Source: Tipula vernalis
Lineage: Eukaryota > Arthropoda > Insecta > Diptera > Tipulidae
Length of the DNA: 64,000 bases
Assembly: GCA_958295665.1 (NCBI GenBank)
Contig: OY282558.1
Coordinates: forward strand, 355,067,448 to 355,131,447
Direction: 5' to 3'
Below, in pieces: positions 24,051 to 35,250 of this stretch. The notes under the pieces were generated by a model. The model did not search any database. It worked only from the letters and a program-made list of their open reading frames with translations, and was not told where the DNA came from. Each line of letters starts with the position of its first letter. The first letter of the stretch is position 1. The position numbers and the translations under genes are program-made.

Positions 24051-24505
24051 GTTTGCATCTGGATAGAAGGTTAACGTGGAAAAATCATATTGAAACAAAG
24101 CGCAACCAAATAAAAATTACATTTTCCAAAATGTATTGGCTGATGGGAAGAAAATCTCAGTTGTCATTAGCCAATAAAGTTTTACTGTACAAATCAATAA
24201 TCAAACCCATATGGACTTATGGTATTCAGTTATGGGGATCCACCAGCGCTTCAAACAGAGAACTCCTGCAACGAACCCAAGCGAAAATACTTCGCAGTAT
24301 CACCAATGCTCCTTGGTACATTCGAAATAGTAATATACATCACGACCTTGGGATTAAAACCGTTACAGAAACAATTAAAGAATTCAGTTCGAAATATTAT
24401 TCAAAACTAGAAGCACATCCCAACGAATTGGCCAGGGATAAACTAAAACAGCCGCGATTTAGACGTCTGAGAAGAACAGATCCACTCGAACTAATGAACC
24501 TGTGA
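24051..24505 (+). pseudogene. Jockey-type ORF2, C-terminal part
   Basis: Continuation of the interrupted ORF2 in the same frame, beginning in the conserved YLGLHLDRRLTWKNHI segment that follows the RT domain. It ends at TGA 24503-24505. The C-terminal region (LLYKSIIKPIWTYGIQLWG, then APWYIRNSNIHHDL) is characteristic of Jockey-clade ORF2 tails. The longer open frame that starts at 23993 includes LTR sequence and is an artefact of the insertion. Confidence 0.93.
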
Positions 24506-24709
24506 ACCTGTAAATTTAATTCGATATATACATATAAGTGTAGTCTAAATTAATTAAATTGTGAGCCCTAACAATAAGTATTAACATTGGTTAAGACTTA
24601 AAATATTTAATAATTTTTAGCTTAAGATTTGCTTACTTCTTGTTAGTTTCTTATGTTGAAAGATTCAAGAATAAAGCCATTGGCAACATTTAAAAAAAAA
24701 AAAAAAAAA
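24506..24709 (+). other. 3' UTR and poly(A) tail of the Jockey-type LINE
   Basis: About 190 bp of AT-rich untranslated sequence after the ORF2 stop, a polyadenylation signal AATAAA at 24670-24675 and an A18 tract at 24692-24709. The target duplication (24709-24717) follows at once. Confidence 0.85.
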
Positions 24710-24717
24710 TTACAGGG

Positions 24718-26411
24718 TTATATTGTTTACTGCTGTGTGCTATTGGCAAAACATTTACAAAATTGTCAGACTATTCAATTTGTCTCTGGATCGTTTTACT
24801 ATTGTGGTCAAAAAGTAGCAAGATTTTTCCATTTAAATCGCGCGGGCTTATCCAAATAAGTAGTTTTATTTTCTTAGGTTGGTAGCACCCAAACAGACAT
24901 CTGTATTAAATTTCTTGTCAATATCATTAGTAGTTAATGAAATACGTTTGTTTTCGATTTTTGTGTACATTTTTCGATAACTTTTTAGAAGCTTTTTCAC
25001 TGGTATAACTTTTCATTGGTCGCCATAGGAATCCATAGTAAAAATGATTTTTTTTTAGCTTCCGTTTTTTCAATGAATAAAGCAAAAATATCATAAAACG
25101 TTTATTAGAAAGGTAGAAAGCTATATTGGTAATAAACAAATATTAATTGCAGAAATATTAAAATTAAATTATTTCTAAAATATATTTTTCGAACTTTCAT
25201 TTTGAAAAATACATCAAAGTTGGATCTGACGAATTAAAATAATACTTGCTAAATTTATCTCTAGTTTTACTAGTGTATGCTAATTTTTGGTTTGATTTTA
25301 CCACAAAATTGTACTGCCATCACTGCCATCTATGTAATATCTATGGACTTAGTGGCCACACGATTTGTAGTAAGCTTATATTTCTATTTGACTAGAATGA
25401 AAATTTGAACAATTTTGGTTTAAATAAATCAAATACTACAGGAAATTGAGAGGATTTTCTTAAACGATGTTCATGTATGTTGAAATTGAAATATTTATGA
25501 AAATATCTCGGAGATCAAAATTAAGAAGTAACGATTTCATTTAAAAATTTGTCTTAGGAAAAAATGTGATTTCCCAAAAGTTTTATGTGTTTTACTGTGG
25601 AAAGTTTTTTTTTTCTCGTTTATAAAAGCTTCGTTTTTTAGACTATGGCTTTATCTAGGTTGCTTTGGCTATAGTCGTAAATAGTTACGATATACTTTTG
25701 TTTGCTTGTAGAGATCGTATTTGTAAGTAACGAAAATAACGAAATAAAGTATTCACGCCAATCCCAAAATAACCCAACAATCCGCTTCAGAAAATGTATA
25801 CTAAAGATGATATTTTGTTCTAGCAAAACTGAATGGAGATAAGTCCATAAAGAAAATGAGGTATAAATTGAAGAATATTATGTCTGACAATAGCGAAAGT
25901 GGTTTTCTTACTGAAGAAAGTGGATTCGCAAACTTTGGGACTAAAACAATTTGGCATTCCATCATATTCCCAACAATAAAAATCCCAAAAAAGTGACCAT
26001 TAAAACGGAAAACGCCATTAAATTTTTATTAACTGCAATATTAAAACAAAGTAAGCTTCATAATTTCTCGCTATCTTTGCGCACAAAGGACCAATGGTAA
26101 GGGACTTTAAGGAGTTTTTTTATTATTAAAAGTGGAAATATTTTTGAAAATTTTCTGACGTTTTCCTGTTATCCTTTTCTATATTCTTATTTTTAATTAT
26201 TAAAAAAACACAAATTTTTTAAAAAATTTTCAATTTCCACGAATGTTAGAATTTCAAAAAATGGTCACATCGGCGGTTTGGGGGTGGGAGCCCCCATCCT
26301 TTAAGGCATAAAATGAATTAAAATGATATTTCAAATTTTGTTATATTATAAAAACTTGTTTTTGTGTTCTTTTTTGAGATTGTTTTTAGTTTGGATAACG
26401 ATACCAACCCC
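24718..26411. other. AT-rich non-coding stretch
   Basis: No gene or mobile-element domain recognised. A short GC-rich inverted repeat (GGGGGTGGGAGCCCCCA) lies at about 26279-26295. Confidence 0.5.
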
Positions 26412-26637
26412 AATTTATCTATTCAAATTTGACTAAAGCAATTTATCTAAAACCAAATCTTCTAAAACATTTCTTCTTAAAATATTAAACTAAAAGAATT
26501 TAACTAAAACCAATTTTTATAAATCAATTCATTTAAAAGTAATTCGTCTAAAGTAATTTATCTAAAACGGTTTACCTAAAAAATTTGCCTAAACACCATT
26601 TGTTTAAAACAATTCATCTAAAGCAATTTGTCCAAGC
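26412..26637 (+). repeat. ~15-bp minisatellite array, left arm
   Basis: About 14 degenerate copies of a 14-17 bp unit close to CAATTTATCTAAAAC, head to tail. The reverse complement of the same unit forms an array at 30809-30997. Confidence 0.8.
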
Positions 26638-27269
26638 CATTGTTTGTTTAATATTGTAGTAGAACGTGAATATAATAATATGATATTGAAATATTTTTTA
26701 TGTCAACCAATTATTACAACAACAAAATGGGTTCAATACACTAAAACCTTACGCAGTAAACAATGCTTTTCCTAAACTACATTAGACCATATTATTTTGC
26801 TTGTGATTTATTTTTTGATTATTCTACAAAATATTACCACCGGCCGCATATTATTTCTTTTTCGTATAAAGACTATTGACTTTCAGTGCTCAATTTCTTA
26901 GAATATAAGAAATAAATGTTGTTTGATAAAATCAGATTAAAACTAAACACCAACCAAAATAATTTTACCTGGAACCAGAGCAATTATGACTAATTATAAA
27001 AAATAATTATCATTCTAACTATATGCTAATCTGTTTTCAGTTAAATTGGTTTTACATAAAACGCTCTATTCTCTACTCTCAAATTTCACCTTTACAGAAA
27101 ACAAATGTGATGACACTCGAAATTTCTTCATTCAAAAGACAATATGAAATGTCGATTTAAGGGTTTGTATCTCGGGTTTAATCTGCTTATTGATCGTCAA
27201 ACTAATTTTTGATCAATTGTTTTGCCTTTTAATTTTTTTATTTTAGCTCAATATATCTCGGTTCAATGT

Positions 27270-27395
27270 CGGAGGCGAGTACGGGAGACAGTAGAGGCAC
27301 AAGTACTTCAAGCAACAATAGCTACAGTTAGTACAAATTTAGGTGACCGCATGGAAACATGATGATGGAACAAAATCCCGCACCCCTAACAATAT
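27270..27395 (+). repeat. Dispersed repeat, copy B (partner at 4505-4665)
   Basis: Plus-strand match to the minus strand of 4505-4665. It is preceded by a splice-acceptor-like TTTTTTTATTTTAG. A short open frame (27269 onward: MSEASTGDSRG, then a Ser-rich stretch) stops after about 20 codons. It looks like coding DNA of unknown origin that has decayed. Confidence 0.55.
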
Positions 27396-27700
27396 CCGAT
27401 GGAAAAAATAGTAGAGAAAGAAAAACTAACAAAATTTACAAATTATCGACTACTTAGGTGTCATGTATCTCTGTTTAATGTGTAGCGACGCACGAATTTC
27501 CGGATAAATAATTTTTAATGCAAAGGTCAACTTTAACGGTCAATTTTGTTTTAAAAATACTAACTTTGCTATTTTGCGCCTACTTTAATGAATTTTCAGT
27601 GTTGTATCTCAATTTTTTGCAAGATAATTTCATCTATAAAATTTCGTTGAATGTAAATCACTCAATCGCAAGTTTAGTTCGGTAATTAGTTTTTATTTAA

Positions 27701-30700
27701 CCCTCATATGACCTTCGGGTGAAATTTCATACATTTTACATTTTAATGCCCTATAATTTTTGTACTATTGAGACTACCTAAACTTCTTGTATTTGTTTAC
27801 TAAGCACGGCAGCTCTATAAAATGTCGAGGATTTAAATATCAAGATAACATATAGTATATATATAAGTTTTAAAAATTTTTTATTAATTTCAAATTCATT
27901 ACACTTCTACTTAATTTACAGTAACTTTAACTATTTTCATTTTGAAATATTTGTTATTCCGGATAACAGAGCCGTATAATTATTTATACACAATTTTTTT
28001 TGTATTATTTTTCAATGTAACGTACTTTACATTCAGAAGAATTTCAGGAAAATGGTGCAATAATGATCAAAAATTTCGCCTTATACAAATTGCTGAGAAG
28101 CATATTTTTTTTTATACAATGAGAGACTAGCATTTACACAAATGTATATTAAATAATCTACCTTAAGTTAACCTAAACTTAATCAAAGTATAAATGCCAA
28201 ATCTGCACATGTTATTTCCACCAGTCAATTCTAAACGTTTTTATTCGTTCCAAAGAGCACAGAGATAGAACAGAATTCTCCTTGGATAAAAAGAAACGTT
28301 TAAAATTAATCAATCGTTAAGGTAGATTTAATATCTGCACATATAGATTTTAGTTTTGTGTAGTTTAACATTAACCTAAGTGCATGGATTAGTTCTAAAT
28401 AAGCTAGTTCCTTCTTAAAAAATTAAACAATCGCATAATTAGATTTTACTTTACCATAATCTCTATTAAACACTGCAATGACATTCAATTGTTATATTAA
28501 GTGAAGTGCTAACGTTAATTTGATGTACCTATGCTTGTTATCATTCTTGAATTCAATTTGAGACTGATAAGCGCACTTTACTGAACTGATCTAGGTGAAA
28601 TGTACAGTACAATTATACAGATTCATGATTCATTAGCATTTTTGATATATCACTTAAAACTTTCATTAACAAGTATCAAAACTTGAATTCAAATTTGCAT
28701 TTTATTCAGTCAACATCTGTTGATAGTGTCAAGAAAATAAAACCGCTCAATTATTGGAGAACACTCAGCTGTTCAACCAATATTTGGTTTTCGGACAAAT
28801 CCTAACACGGTTAGACTTAAACGGACCATAGACGCTCCAATTTATCGCAATGCATGTTGTATTACAAATCTTGCAGGTAATTGAACTAATTTATCGTACA
28901 GTGTTTTGCCTTCACACGTAACGATATTCGAACCAATTAGTAATCAAGTCTACTTAGGCTTGCTTTTGGGGTTAATTTGTTTAATTAATTTTCAATTATC
29001 TCATAACTTGTGCTGTGTTCCGCTTGTTAAAAGAGTCATTACAAGTCACATCATCTTCTTGAAAGTTGCGTTTGGCCAAAATGGTACAGGTTTTCGTAAG
29101 CAGGAGTTTTAAAACAATATATGTATAAGAATCAGTAAGCAATTCTTATAAAAATCTTCCCAGACATTTAAATAAAATTAGTAATCAATCTTTAAGTTTA
29201 ATCCGTCAAATGCGATTTAATCGCACTTTTTATTGTACGACAACCCCATACACTTTTCAGATGAATCATTGAATCGATTCAATGATCGATTCAAGCCAAA
29301 TCGTTAGATTTAACGTACAATTAATCGTAACGCCTTTGAGCCGTATAAACAGATTTATTAAACGTCTTAAATAATCATTTTGTACTATAGTTTAAATATT
29401 CGACAAAAAAATCAAATTTACTCAGTTTGTATTGTATTTTGGACCCGTCTATGGTTCAAATTAACCAATGCTCGCAAGTGTAGATTTTACTTTACCAAAG
29501 TTTAGATTACTACTATGTCATCCAATTGTAATAACAGCAACGTAAATTTTACTGATTGATAAATTTTAAGCGGTTATTTTGATCGAGAGAGAATTTAACG
29601 GAATATCTTCTCAAATATTTCCGCCAAAGCTCTTTGTGATGAAAAAATAAAATGTTTACAATTGCACGTGTTTGTATATTCGCTTTGGACAAAAAAAATG
29701 TTAAAAATTGACTTTTGAAACAAGCCTGGATCAGATTAACCAAGACGCATTGTTACAGATTTTACATTACTCTAGCCTAAATTAACTACTGCAGACGTAT
29801 GTAAAGTTATCCCAGGATTTCATCCCAGCAAATGACGTATGTGAAGTTATCCCAGGATTTCATTCCAGTAAATTGCAAAAACTTGAATCAGGCAACTCTA
29901 GAAAATTCAAAGCCATATTTAATATGTGAAAGTTAGCCCAGCCCAGGATTTTATTAAAATTAGATTAAATATCGAAATTACATAATATCCAATAAAATAA
30001 AATCCACATACAAAATTAATAAAATTTAAATCATCACTGAAATTTTTTATTTATTTGCAAGATTTTACCTAGCACCTAAAAATGTATGCATGTTATAGCT
30101 ATTAGTTTATTTTGCCGCAAATTAAAAGTCTCGTATTAGTGATAAAAATTTTCGAGATAGAGATACCATTAGCTTAATTTGCCCAAGTCCCCGAAATATT
30201 GCCATGGGCTGAGAAGTTTCATTCATTTTTATATTTCGATACAATATTCGTCTGGTTATCCAAAACAAAAAATGCATTTTTGCAATTTGCTGGGACGAAA
30301 TCCTGGGATAACTTTACATACGTCTACTGCAGCATCATTCAATCCAACCTACGGTTATTGGATTTATAATTTATTAAAAGCCGAACAAAAAAATAACCTA
30401 GCTAACTACGTGCTTTGAAACAAGCTTGGTTCAAATTAACCAAAGCGCTTAGCGCTTATATTTTACTTTACTGTAGTTTAAATAAGCAATGCTAAGTCAT
30501 TCAATTGTAATATTAACCTTGCTTTTAAGTTAATTTGATTTATAATTTATTAAAAGCGGAAAAATAAATTAACTTAGCTAGTTTTGTATTTTGGAACATG
30601 CACAATTTAAATTGACCAAAGCTATTTCTTGACAAATTAACCAATACCTCGGTTATTATTACTAAAATTGATTAAACTAGCTTAAGTCGCACAATTTTTT

Positions 30701-30804
30701 TTTTAGTGTATGCTGTACATACGAGTATATGTTATATTGCAAATAGATGGGTGAAATTTTACCCAAGAGTCACATGCGGAACTTTTTTAAGGGTCGTATG
30801 AGGG
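27701..30804. mobile_element. piggyBac-like non-autonomous element (3104 bp)
   Basis: Flanked by TTAA on both sides (27697-27700 and 30805-30808), the target of the piggyBac superfamily. The termini are a 13-bp inverted repeat CCCTCATAYGACC (12/13 match). Further in is a second inverted repeat of ~19 bp (GGGTRAAATTTCA, then a CAT), placed 3 bp from the outer repeat on the left but 27 bp on the right. The same outer/inner layout with unequal spacing is the known architecture of piggyBac ends. The interior has no transposase-like frame and holds several degenerate copies of a module (ATTAACCAA...AGATTTTACTTTACC) plus a nested MITE. Confidence 0.8.
29795..30323. mobile_element. 529-bp MITE with 9-bp target duplication
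   Basis: Flanked by CTACTGCAG at 29786-29794 and 30324-30332. Terminal inverted repeats of about 47 bp start ACGTATGTAAAGTTATCCCA and continue through GGATTTC, CCCAGCAAAT and TTGCAAAAA. On the left the first 40 bp of the terminal repeat are tandemly duplicated (29795 and 29834). A 9-bp duplication suggests a Mutator-like or Merlin-like transposase in trans. No coding capacity. Confidence 0.82.
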
Positions 30805-30808
30805 TTAA

Positions 30809-30997
30809 ATAATTTTAGATAAATTGAGACGAAAATAGTTTTTAGACGAATTGTGTTTGTAAAGTGATTTTAGTTAAATTGGTTTTAGGTAAATTGTTTT
30901 AGACAAATTAGTTTAGATGAATTATATTTAGAATAACTGTTTTTAGACAAAATGTTTTTAGAAAAATTGTTTTAGGTAAACTGTTTTAGATAAAAAA
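30809..30997 (-). repeat. ~15-bp minisatellite array, right arm
   Basis: About 13 degenerate units of GTTTTAGATAAATTG type on the plus strand, the reverse complement of the 26412-26637 unit. It starts directly after the right TTAA of the piggyBac-like element. Confidence 0.8.
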
Positions 30998-31280
30998 ATC
31001 CGTTTTCTGAAACAAATATGTTCTTAACACATACGTGACCTCAAATATATCCCGAAGAACGAACAATAGGAGTATATTTTAGAAATCATTTTACACAGTT
31101 TTAATATTAAATTGACTTTTTATTCCGTCATTTTGTGATCCCCAGTTTGTTTTCTTACATCGAAAAGTTTATTAACGACTGCGAAAATCCCTAATACTTT
31201 AGGCCTTCAATTTTATTTTTAAATGGTTTTCACGCTAAATCTTTATCAGCCACCATCTGAAACTCTCATCATTTTATGGA

Positions 31281-32250
31281 TTGAGTATATGTAAAATTAA
31301 GTTTCGTTTTTCTAATAGATGGCATAATTGCTCTTATATGTACTGTGTGAATTTGGTAATACGTGTTTTTGAAAAGTCTCTTCATAGCCTTCAAAACGTA
31401 GCATATGATACTTAATTAAAATATAAACAACAGGATTTTTAATTCGATTTAAAATGGAGAGTTTTGTGACAAATAACTTCATTTGCGGCAAGTTTTGTTT
31501 GTGAAGATGTAAAATTGCAAGCATTATTGGATGAAGACAACACAAACACAACAAGAATTGGCCGAATCATTGAATGTTGATCAATCCGTTGTCAGTAGAG
31601 GATGGTTCAAAAATTTGGAAATTGAATAGCACATGAATTAGCAGAAAGGCAGATGGAATGTCGAAAAATCACTTCTGAAATGCTTCTTCAAAGAGAAAAA
31701 CGAAAGGATTTTTTGTACCGACTTATGACTGGAGATGAAACTGGATTTACTACGAGAATCCTAAACATTGTGATTATGTTCATTATGATTATGTTATGCT
31801 CTGTGTTTGGTGGAATATGAAAGGCGTTGTATATTACGTGCTACTGAAACCTTCTGAACCTATTAATGGCGAAGTCTACCAACGGCAATTAATAACCGAC
31901 CAGAATGGGAGAATAGAAACACTAAGCTGACTTTACAGCATGACATCGCAAAACCACATACTGTAAGAGTCGCTTAAACCTATACCTAGAAGCGCAGTAC
32001 TGGGAAGTTTTATGCCACCCGCCGGTACGATTCACATCTTATGAAAGTATCAAAAATTGGCTTGATGAATGGATCGCTTCAAAAGACGATAACTTTTTCA
32101 GAAAGGAAATAAGTGAATTGCCTAAAAGATTGGCGAAAGTTTTGGCTTCTGACAGAGCATCCTTTGAATAATGTAACACTTTTATATACTTGCTAAATAA
32201 ACATGTAATTTTAACCAAAAAAAACGGAACTTACTTTTACATATACCTAA
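31281..32250 (+). mobile_element. mariner element (mauritiana-type), internally deleted
   Basis: Terminal inverted repeats of about 30 bp: TTGAGTATATGTAAAA... at 31281 and the complement of TTAGGTATATGTAAAA... ending at 32250 (about 27 of 31 positions agree). A TA follows the right end (32251-32252); the left TA appears mutated. At 970 bp it is shorter than a full ~1.3-kb mariner and its transposase is broken. Confidence 0.9.
31454..32171 (+). pseudogene. mariner transposase, broken
   Basis: DD34D-type transposase relic. It starts MESFVTN like the Mos1 family, then lacks most of the first DNA-binding helix-turn-helix. It resumes at LLDEDNTQTQQELAESLNV, then HELAERQMECRK, EMLLQREKRKDFLYRL and TGDE (first catalytic Asp). 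LQHDIAKPH carries the second Asp. The segment after CHPP, which should hold the SPDLAPSDYHLF region with the third catalytic Asp, is deleted; the frame rejoins at FTSYESIKNWLDEWIASKDD. It ends LASDRASFE-stop at 32169-32171. Several stops and shifts; catalytically dead. Confidence 0.9.
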
Positions 32251-32252
32251 TA

Positions 32253-34400
32253 TTTTCGCAAATTAAAGAAATTTCTAAAACTTGGCTTCAATCAAAAAGT
32301 TTTTGACAGTTTTTCGGAAGCAAAAATAAAGCGAGCATCAAAAAAAATTGATTTAATCACTAAATAGTAGATATTGCAAAAGGTTTCGTCGAGATTTAGG
32401 CTTCCGGCTCCTCGTATCAAATATTTAGTTTTTTTGACTGGACAATATTAGGAAGTCAAATTTTAAAGTAACTAAAGCTTCCCAAAAAAAAAATCAATTT
32501 AGAATGTAGAGGTAAATCATTTCAAACAACACACAAAACAATCTAAATGTACGATTATTTCTGGTACAAGGAAAATCTGTACAAATTTTCCGTTTTGGTT
32601 TTTATGTTACTACTTCCCCAATTAAAATTTATGTCAAAACAAAAAAAAAAACAAAAATTGAAAATAATGTCGGAATTATCTTACAACAGAACCACAAGAA
32701 TTTTATTTAATTTTATCTTTTTTTTTTTTTAAATTAGAGTTTATAGTTTGTTCAACAATTTAAATTGTTACCGCACCCGATCTTTAAAATATGAAATTTG
32801 TTGTTGTTGTTGTTTTTTTTGGGGTACAACATAAACATAAATTCTAGTTAAATTTAAGATGTTTTACAAGAATATCATCTTGTATACACAAATAAATAGA
32901 TTGCCAGACCAGATAGAATACACAATACACAGTTGTTTGCAACGTATATATACAGTTTGTGTTGCTCTTACTGGTACGTTTGGTAATTGGAAAAAAATTT
33001 AAATATCTGCATAAGATACAGGAAATTTGTTTATTTTATGTATGTATGTATACTAAATAGTATTTTGCATGTACGAGTAGTTTACATGTTGAGTCTGCAT
33101 TTGATATAATGGAATAAATGCATATTATTACAAGGAATTACAATTTTAATTTAAATAAAGCCACATTCTCACCCTTAATGTATTCACATTACACCTGTGT
33201 GATTTGACATATAGACAAAATCATTACCTTCCTCCCCCACTACCCACCTAGACTGATTTACTGTAATTTAATTCATTCCAGATAATAATTTATTATCGAA
33301 CCTTTTTTAATGTTCTAATTTTATGTGTTCGTTCGAAAATTAAGTTATTTTCCGAGTTTACCTTTAATTTTCCATTCATAAAAAAAAATAAAAAATGAAA
33401 GTTTCACTTAAATTACGTTTAATCAATTTTATCGATAAGAAAACTAAAAAAAAAAAAAACAAAAAAGGAAAAATCCACTATAACAACAATAACAACTTAA
33501 AGTTATATCGACATCGTTAATTCACTATAATTTTAGTTCGATGCCTGTTGTAATTCTGGTGTTATTTTATATTGCGGTGTTGATAAAGGTGCGTGTCATA
33601 CAACTGTATCATTTAAAGTAGTTTTGTAAAAATTTATATGGAATAATTAAAGTAAATAACTGTTATTGCTTTTAAGTTTGGTGTTTATATTTTGTATTAA
33701 ATAAATGTACATAGAGTTTTTATAAGGTTGACTTGTATGCGACCATGTAATCAGAATGAAAGGTATTGTACGTTTAAAAAATAATATAACTTTGTATACT
33801 GAAAAAGTCCAAGGCCAATGAATTAATGGGGCGCAAAACTCTATCAGAAGGGATGTGTAGAGTCACTAGAGTGGTGATAGAGATAACCAGCCTCGAAGAA
33901 CCAGCTTTGAAAAGCTCTACCGTAAACTTTTCGGAAGAGACACCACTTTTGCGTAGACAGACCTTGGTGTAGAATACTCTACCAACCTATATAGTTTTTA
34001 CAATAATACCAAATTAGTATGAATATCTTTTCGTTAGTAGAAATTTTCGTAGTGGTGCTCCATTTTTTTAATTAGATTTAAAAGCCTTCAGGATGGATAC
34101 AACACACTTACAATTTATATTAAACACTTTAATTCCTTTATTACATTCAAAAATCGCGGCGTGCCAGTATACTTCGAGTTGCTTAATATTATTTATATTT
34201 TTTTAATTTAATATTTTCCGAAACCTACCTACGTAGGCCCATTAAATTTCTTTAAATAAGTTAGCGTGTTTACCTAAGCTATTTCAACATTTCACCAATA
34301 ATATGAAAAGCGGACCCGGGGCTGCGCAATTGGAACTTAGAGAGTCCAGGACCCGTTTTCTTTAGATTTAACAGAAAAAAGTCACTGGTGGCACGGTGAT
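32253..34400. other. Non-coding stretch with a few GC-richer blocks
   Basis: No coding region recognised. Two GC-richer blocks (33830-33995, and 34315-34370 with GCGGACCCGGGGCTGCG) look like transposon-derived sequence but I could not assign a family. TTGTTG runs lie near 32803. Confidence 0.45.
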
Positions 34401-34973
34401 TGTTGTAGGGATGTGCCGGTAGTATGCAACCTTATTTTATTAATTTATTTTATTTGAGAAAAGTCTACAATTTTGACTAGAGTACATTAAAATATATATA
34501 ATGATAACAAGATAACAATACAAAAGAATTAAAATTGACATAAAAACATTTTCAGATTGGAGCTTGTATGTTTAATGCTGACTTTGCTTAAGTTAAAATC
34601 GAGCATATAGTCGGTTGAAAACACTTCGACATAATATTTACCCGTTTATTACAACCATAGTTGGTTCTAACACAAGAAGAAACGTACATCCCAAACAAAA
34701 TAGAAAATTAATGATTTGTATTTGTCTATTGGCATTTTGTGTATACTGTAAAGTTATGAAAAATGAATTGTGTGATGATAGTGCTCGTTGGTCGAGCGGT
34801 TGCTGAGAAAGCATAATACACGATATATAGTTGATATATAGATCTTGTGTAGCGGTGGTTAAAGTTGTAAGCTGATAAACCAGTGCGCGCGCCAATATAC
34901 TATATGTGACTGATATATTGCGGCGGAAAACGAATTTAAGTATTTTGAATATTTATGTGAGTCGGCCACTACA
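34401..34973 (-). repeat. Diverged solo LTR, relative of the CsRn1-type Gypsy LTR
   Basis: The last ~200 bp (34775-34973) align with the last ~210 bp of the Gypsy LTR at 43164-43729. Shared blocks are GTGCTYGYTGGTC-AGCGGTTGC, GCGCGCCAATATA, GTGAYTGATATATTG, GCGGAAA-CGAAT and GAGTCG-CTACA. The total length if it starts at a TG near 34401-34404 (about 570 bp) also matches the 566-bp LTR. The left end is uncertain and no clear 4-bp duplication is visible. Confidence 0.6.
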
Positions 34974-35190
34974 GATTTTTAAAATAATCATTATCATAGT
35001 TGGAGGCTTGTCCGATTTCTACAGCAAAGCACAGATTAGCCATAAAATGAGACTTAAGAATTACTTCAGTCTAAAAAGACCATAAAGTATTGAAATCCTC
35101 TCAAAAATGAACAAAAATATGGTTGGTCCAAAACCACTTTTCTCGACGTTTTGAAAGTCTCTGAGTCGAAAAAAGCAAGACAAAAAAAAT

Positions 35191-35250
35191 GTCCGTCTGT
35201 CTGTCTGGAAGTCTGGATGACTGAATGTCTAGATGTCTGTATGTCTGTAC
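35191..35250 (+). repeat. TCTG-rich microsatellite
   Basis: GTCCGTCTGTCTGTCTGG followed by degenerate GTCTGGATG, ATGTCTGTATGTCTG units. It is followed by TCTCGAGAACGGCTTGTCCGATTT, a segment seen in fly repeats. No gene. Confidence 0.8.

Larger units (their letters stand above)
15298..24709 (+). mobile_element. Jockey-type LINE, 5'-truncated, interrupted by a BEL/Pao element
   Basis: A non-LTR retrotransposon copy of about 2.97 kb once the nested BEL element and its 5-bp duplication are discounted. It starts in the last ~30 codons of ORF1 (typical 5' truncation from target-primed reverse transcription), has a near-complete ORF2 (endonuclease plus RT), an AATAAA signal at 24670 and an A18 tail at 24692-24709. 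It is flanked by ATTACAGGG duplications. It lacks its own promoter region and would be immobile without a helper and a new 5' end. Confidence 0.93.
26412..30997. mobile_element. Foldback-like structure: inverted minisatellite arms
   Basis: Two arrays of the same ~15-bp unit, in opposite orientation, bracket 4.2 kb. Foldback (FB) elements of flies have long inverted terminal repeats built from short tandem units, so this is a candidate FB-like element. Once the 3.1-kb piggyBac-like insertion (27701-30804) is removed, about 1.06 kb of interior remains (26638-27696), which includes the repeat at 27270-27395. No transposase was recognised and the outer ends and target duplication are not defined, so two unrelated arrays remain possible. 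Confidence 0.45.

Noticed and set aside
23993..24505. 170-codon plus-strand frame taken as a separate gene
   Set aside because: Its first ~19 codons are BEL LTR; the rest is the C-terminus of the interrupted Jockey ORF2.
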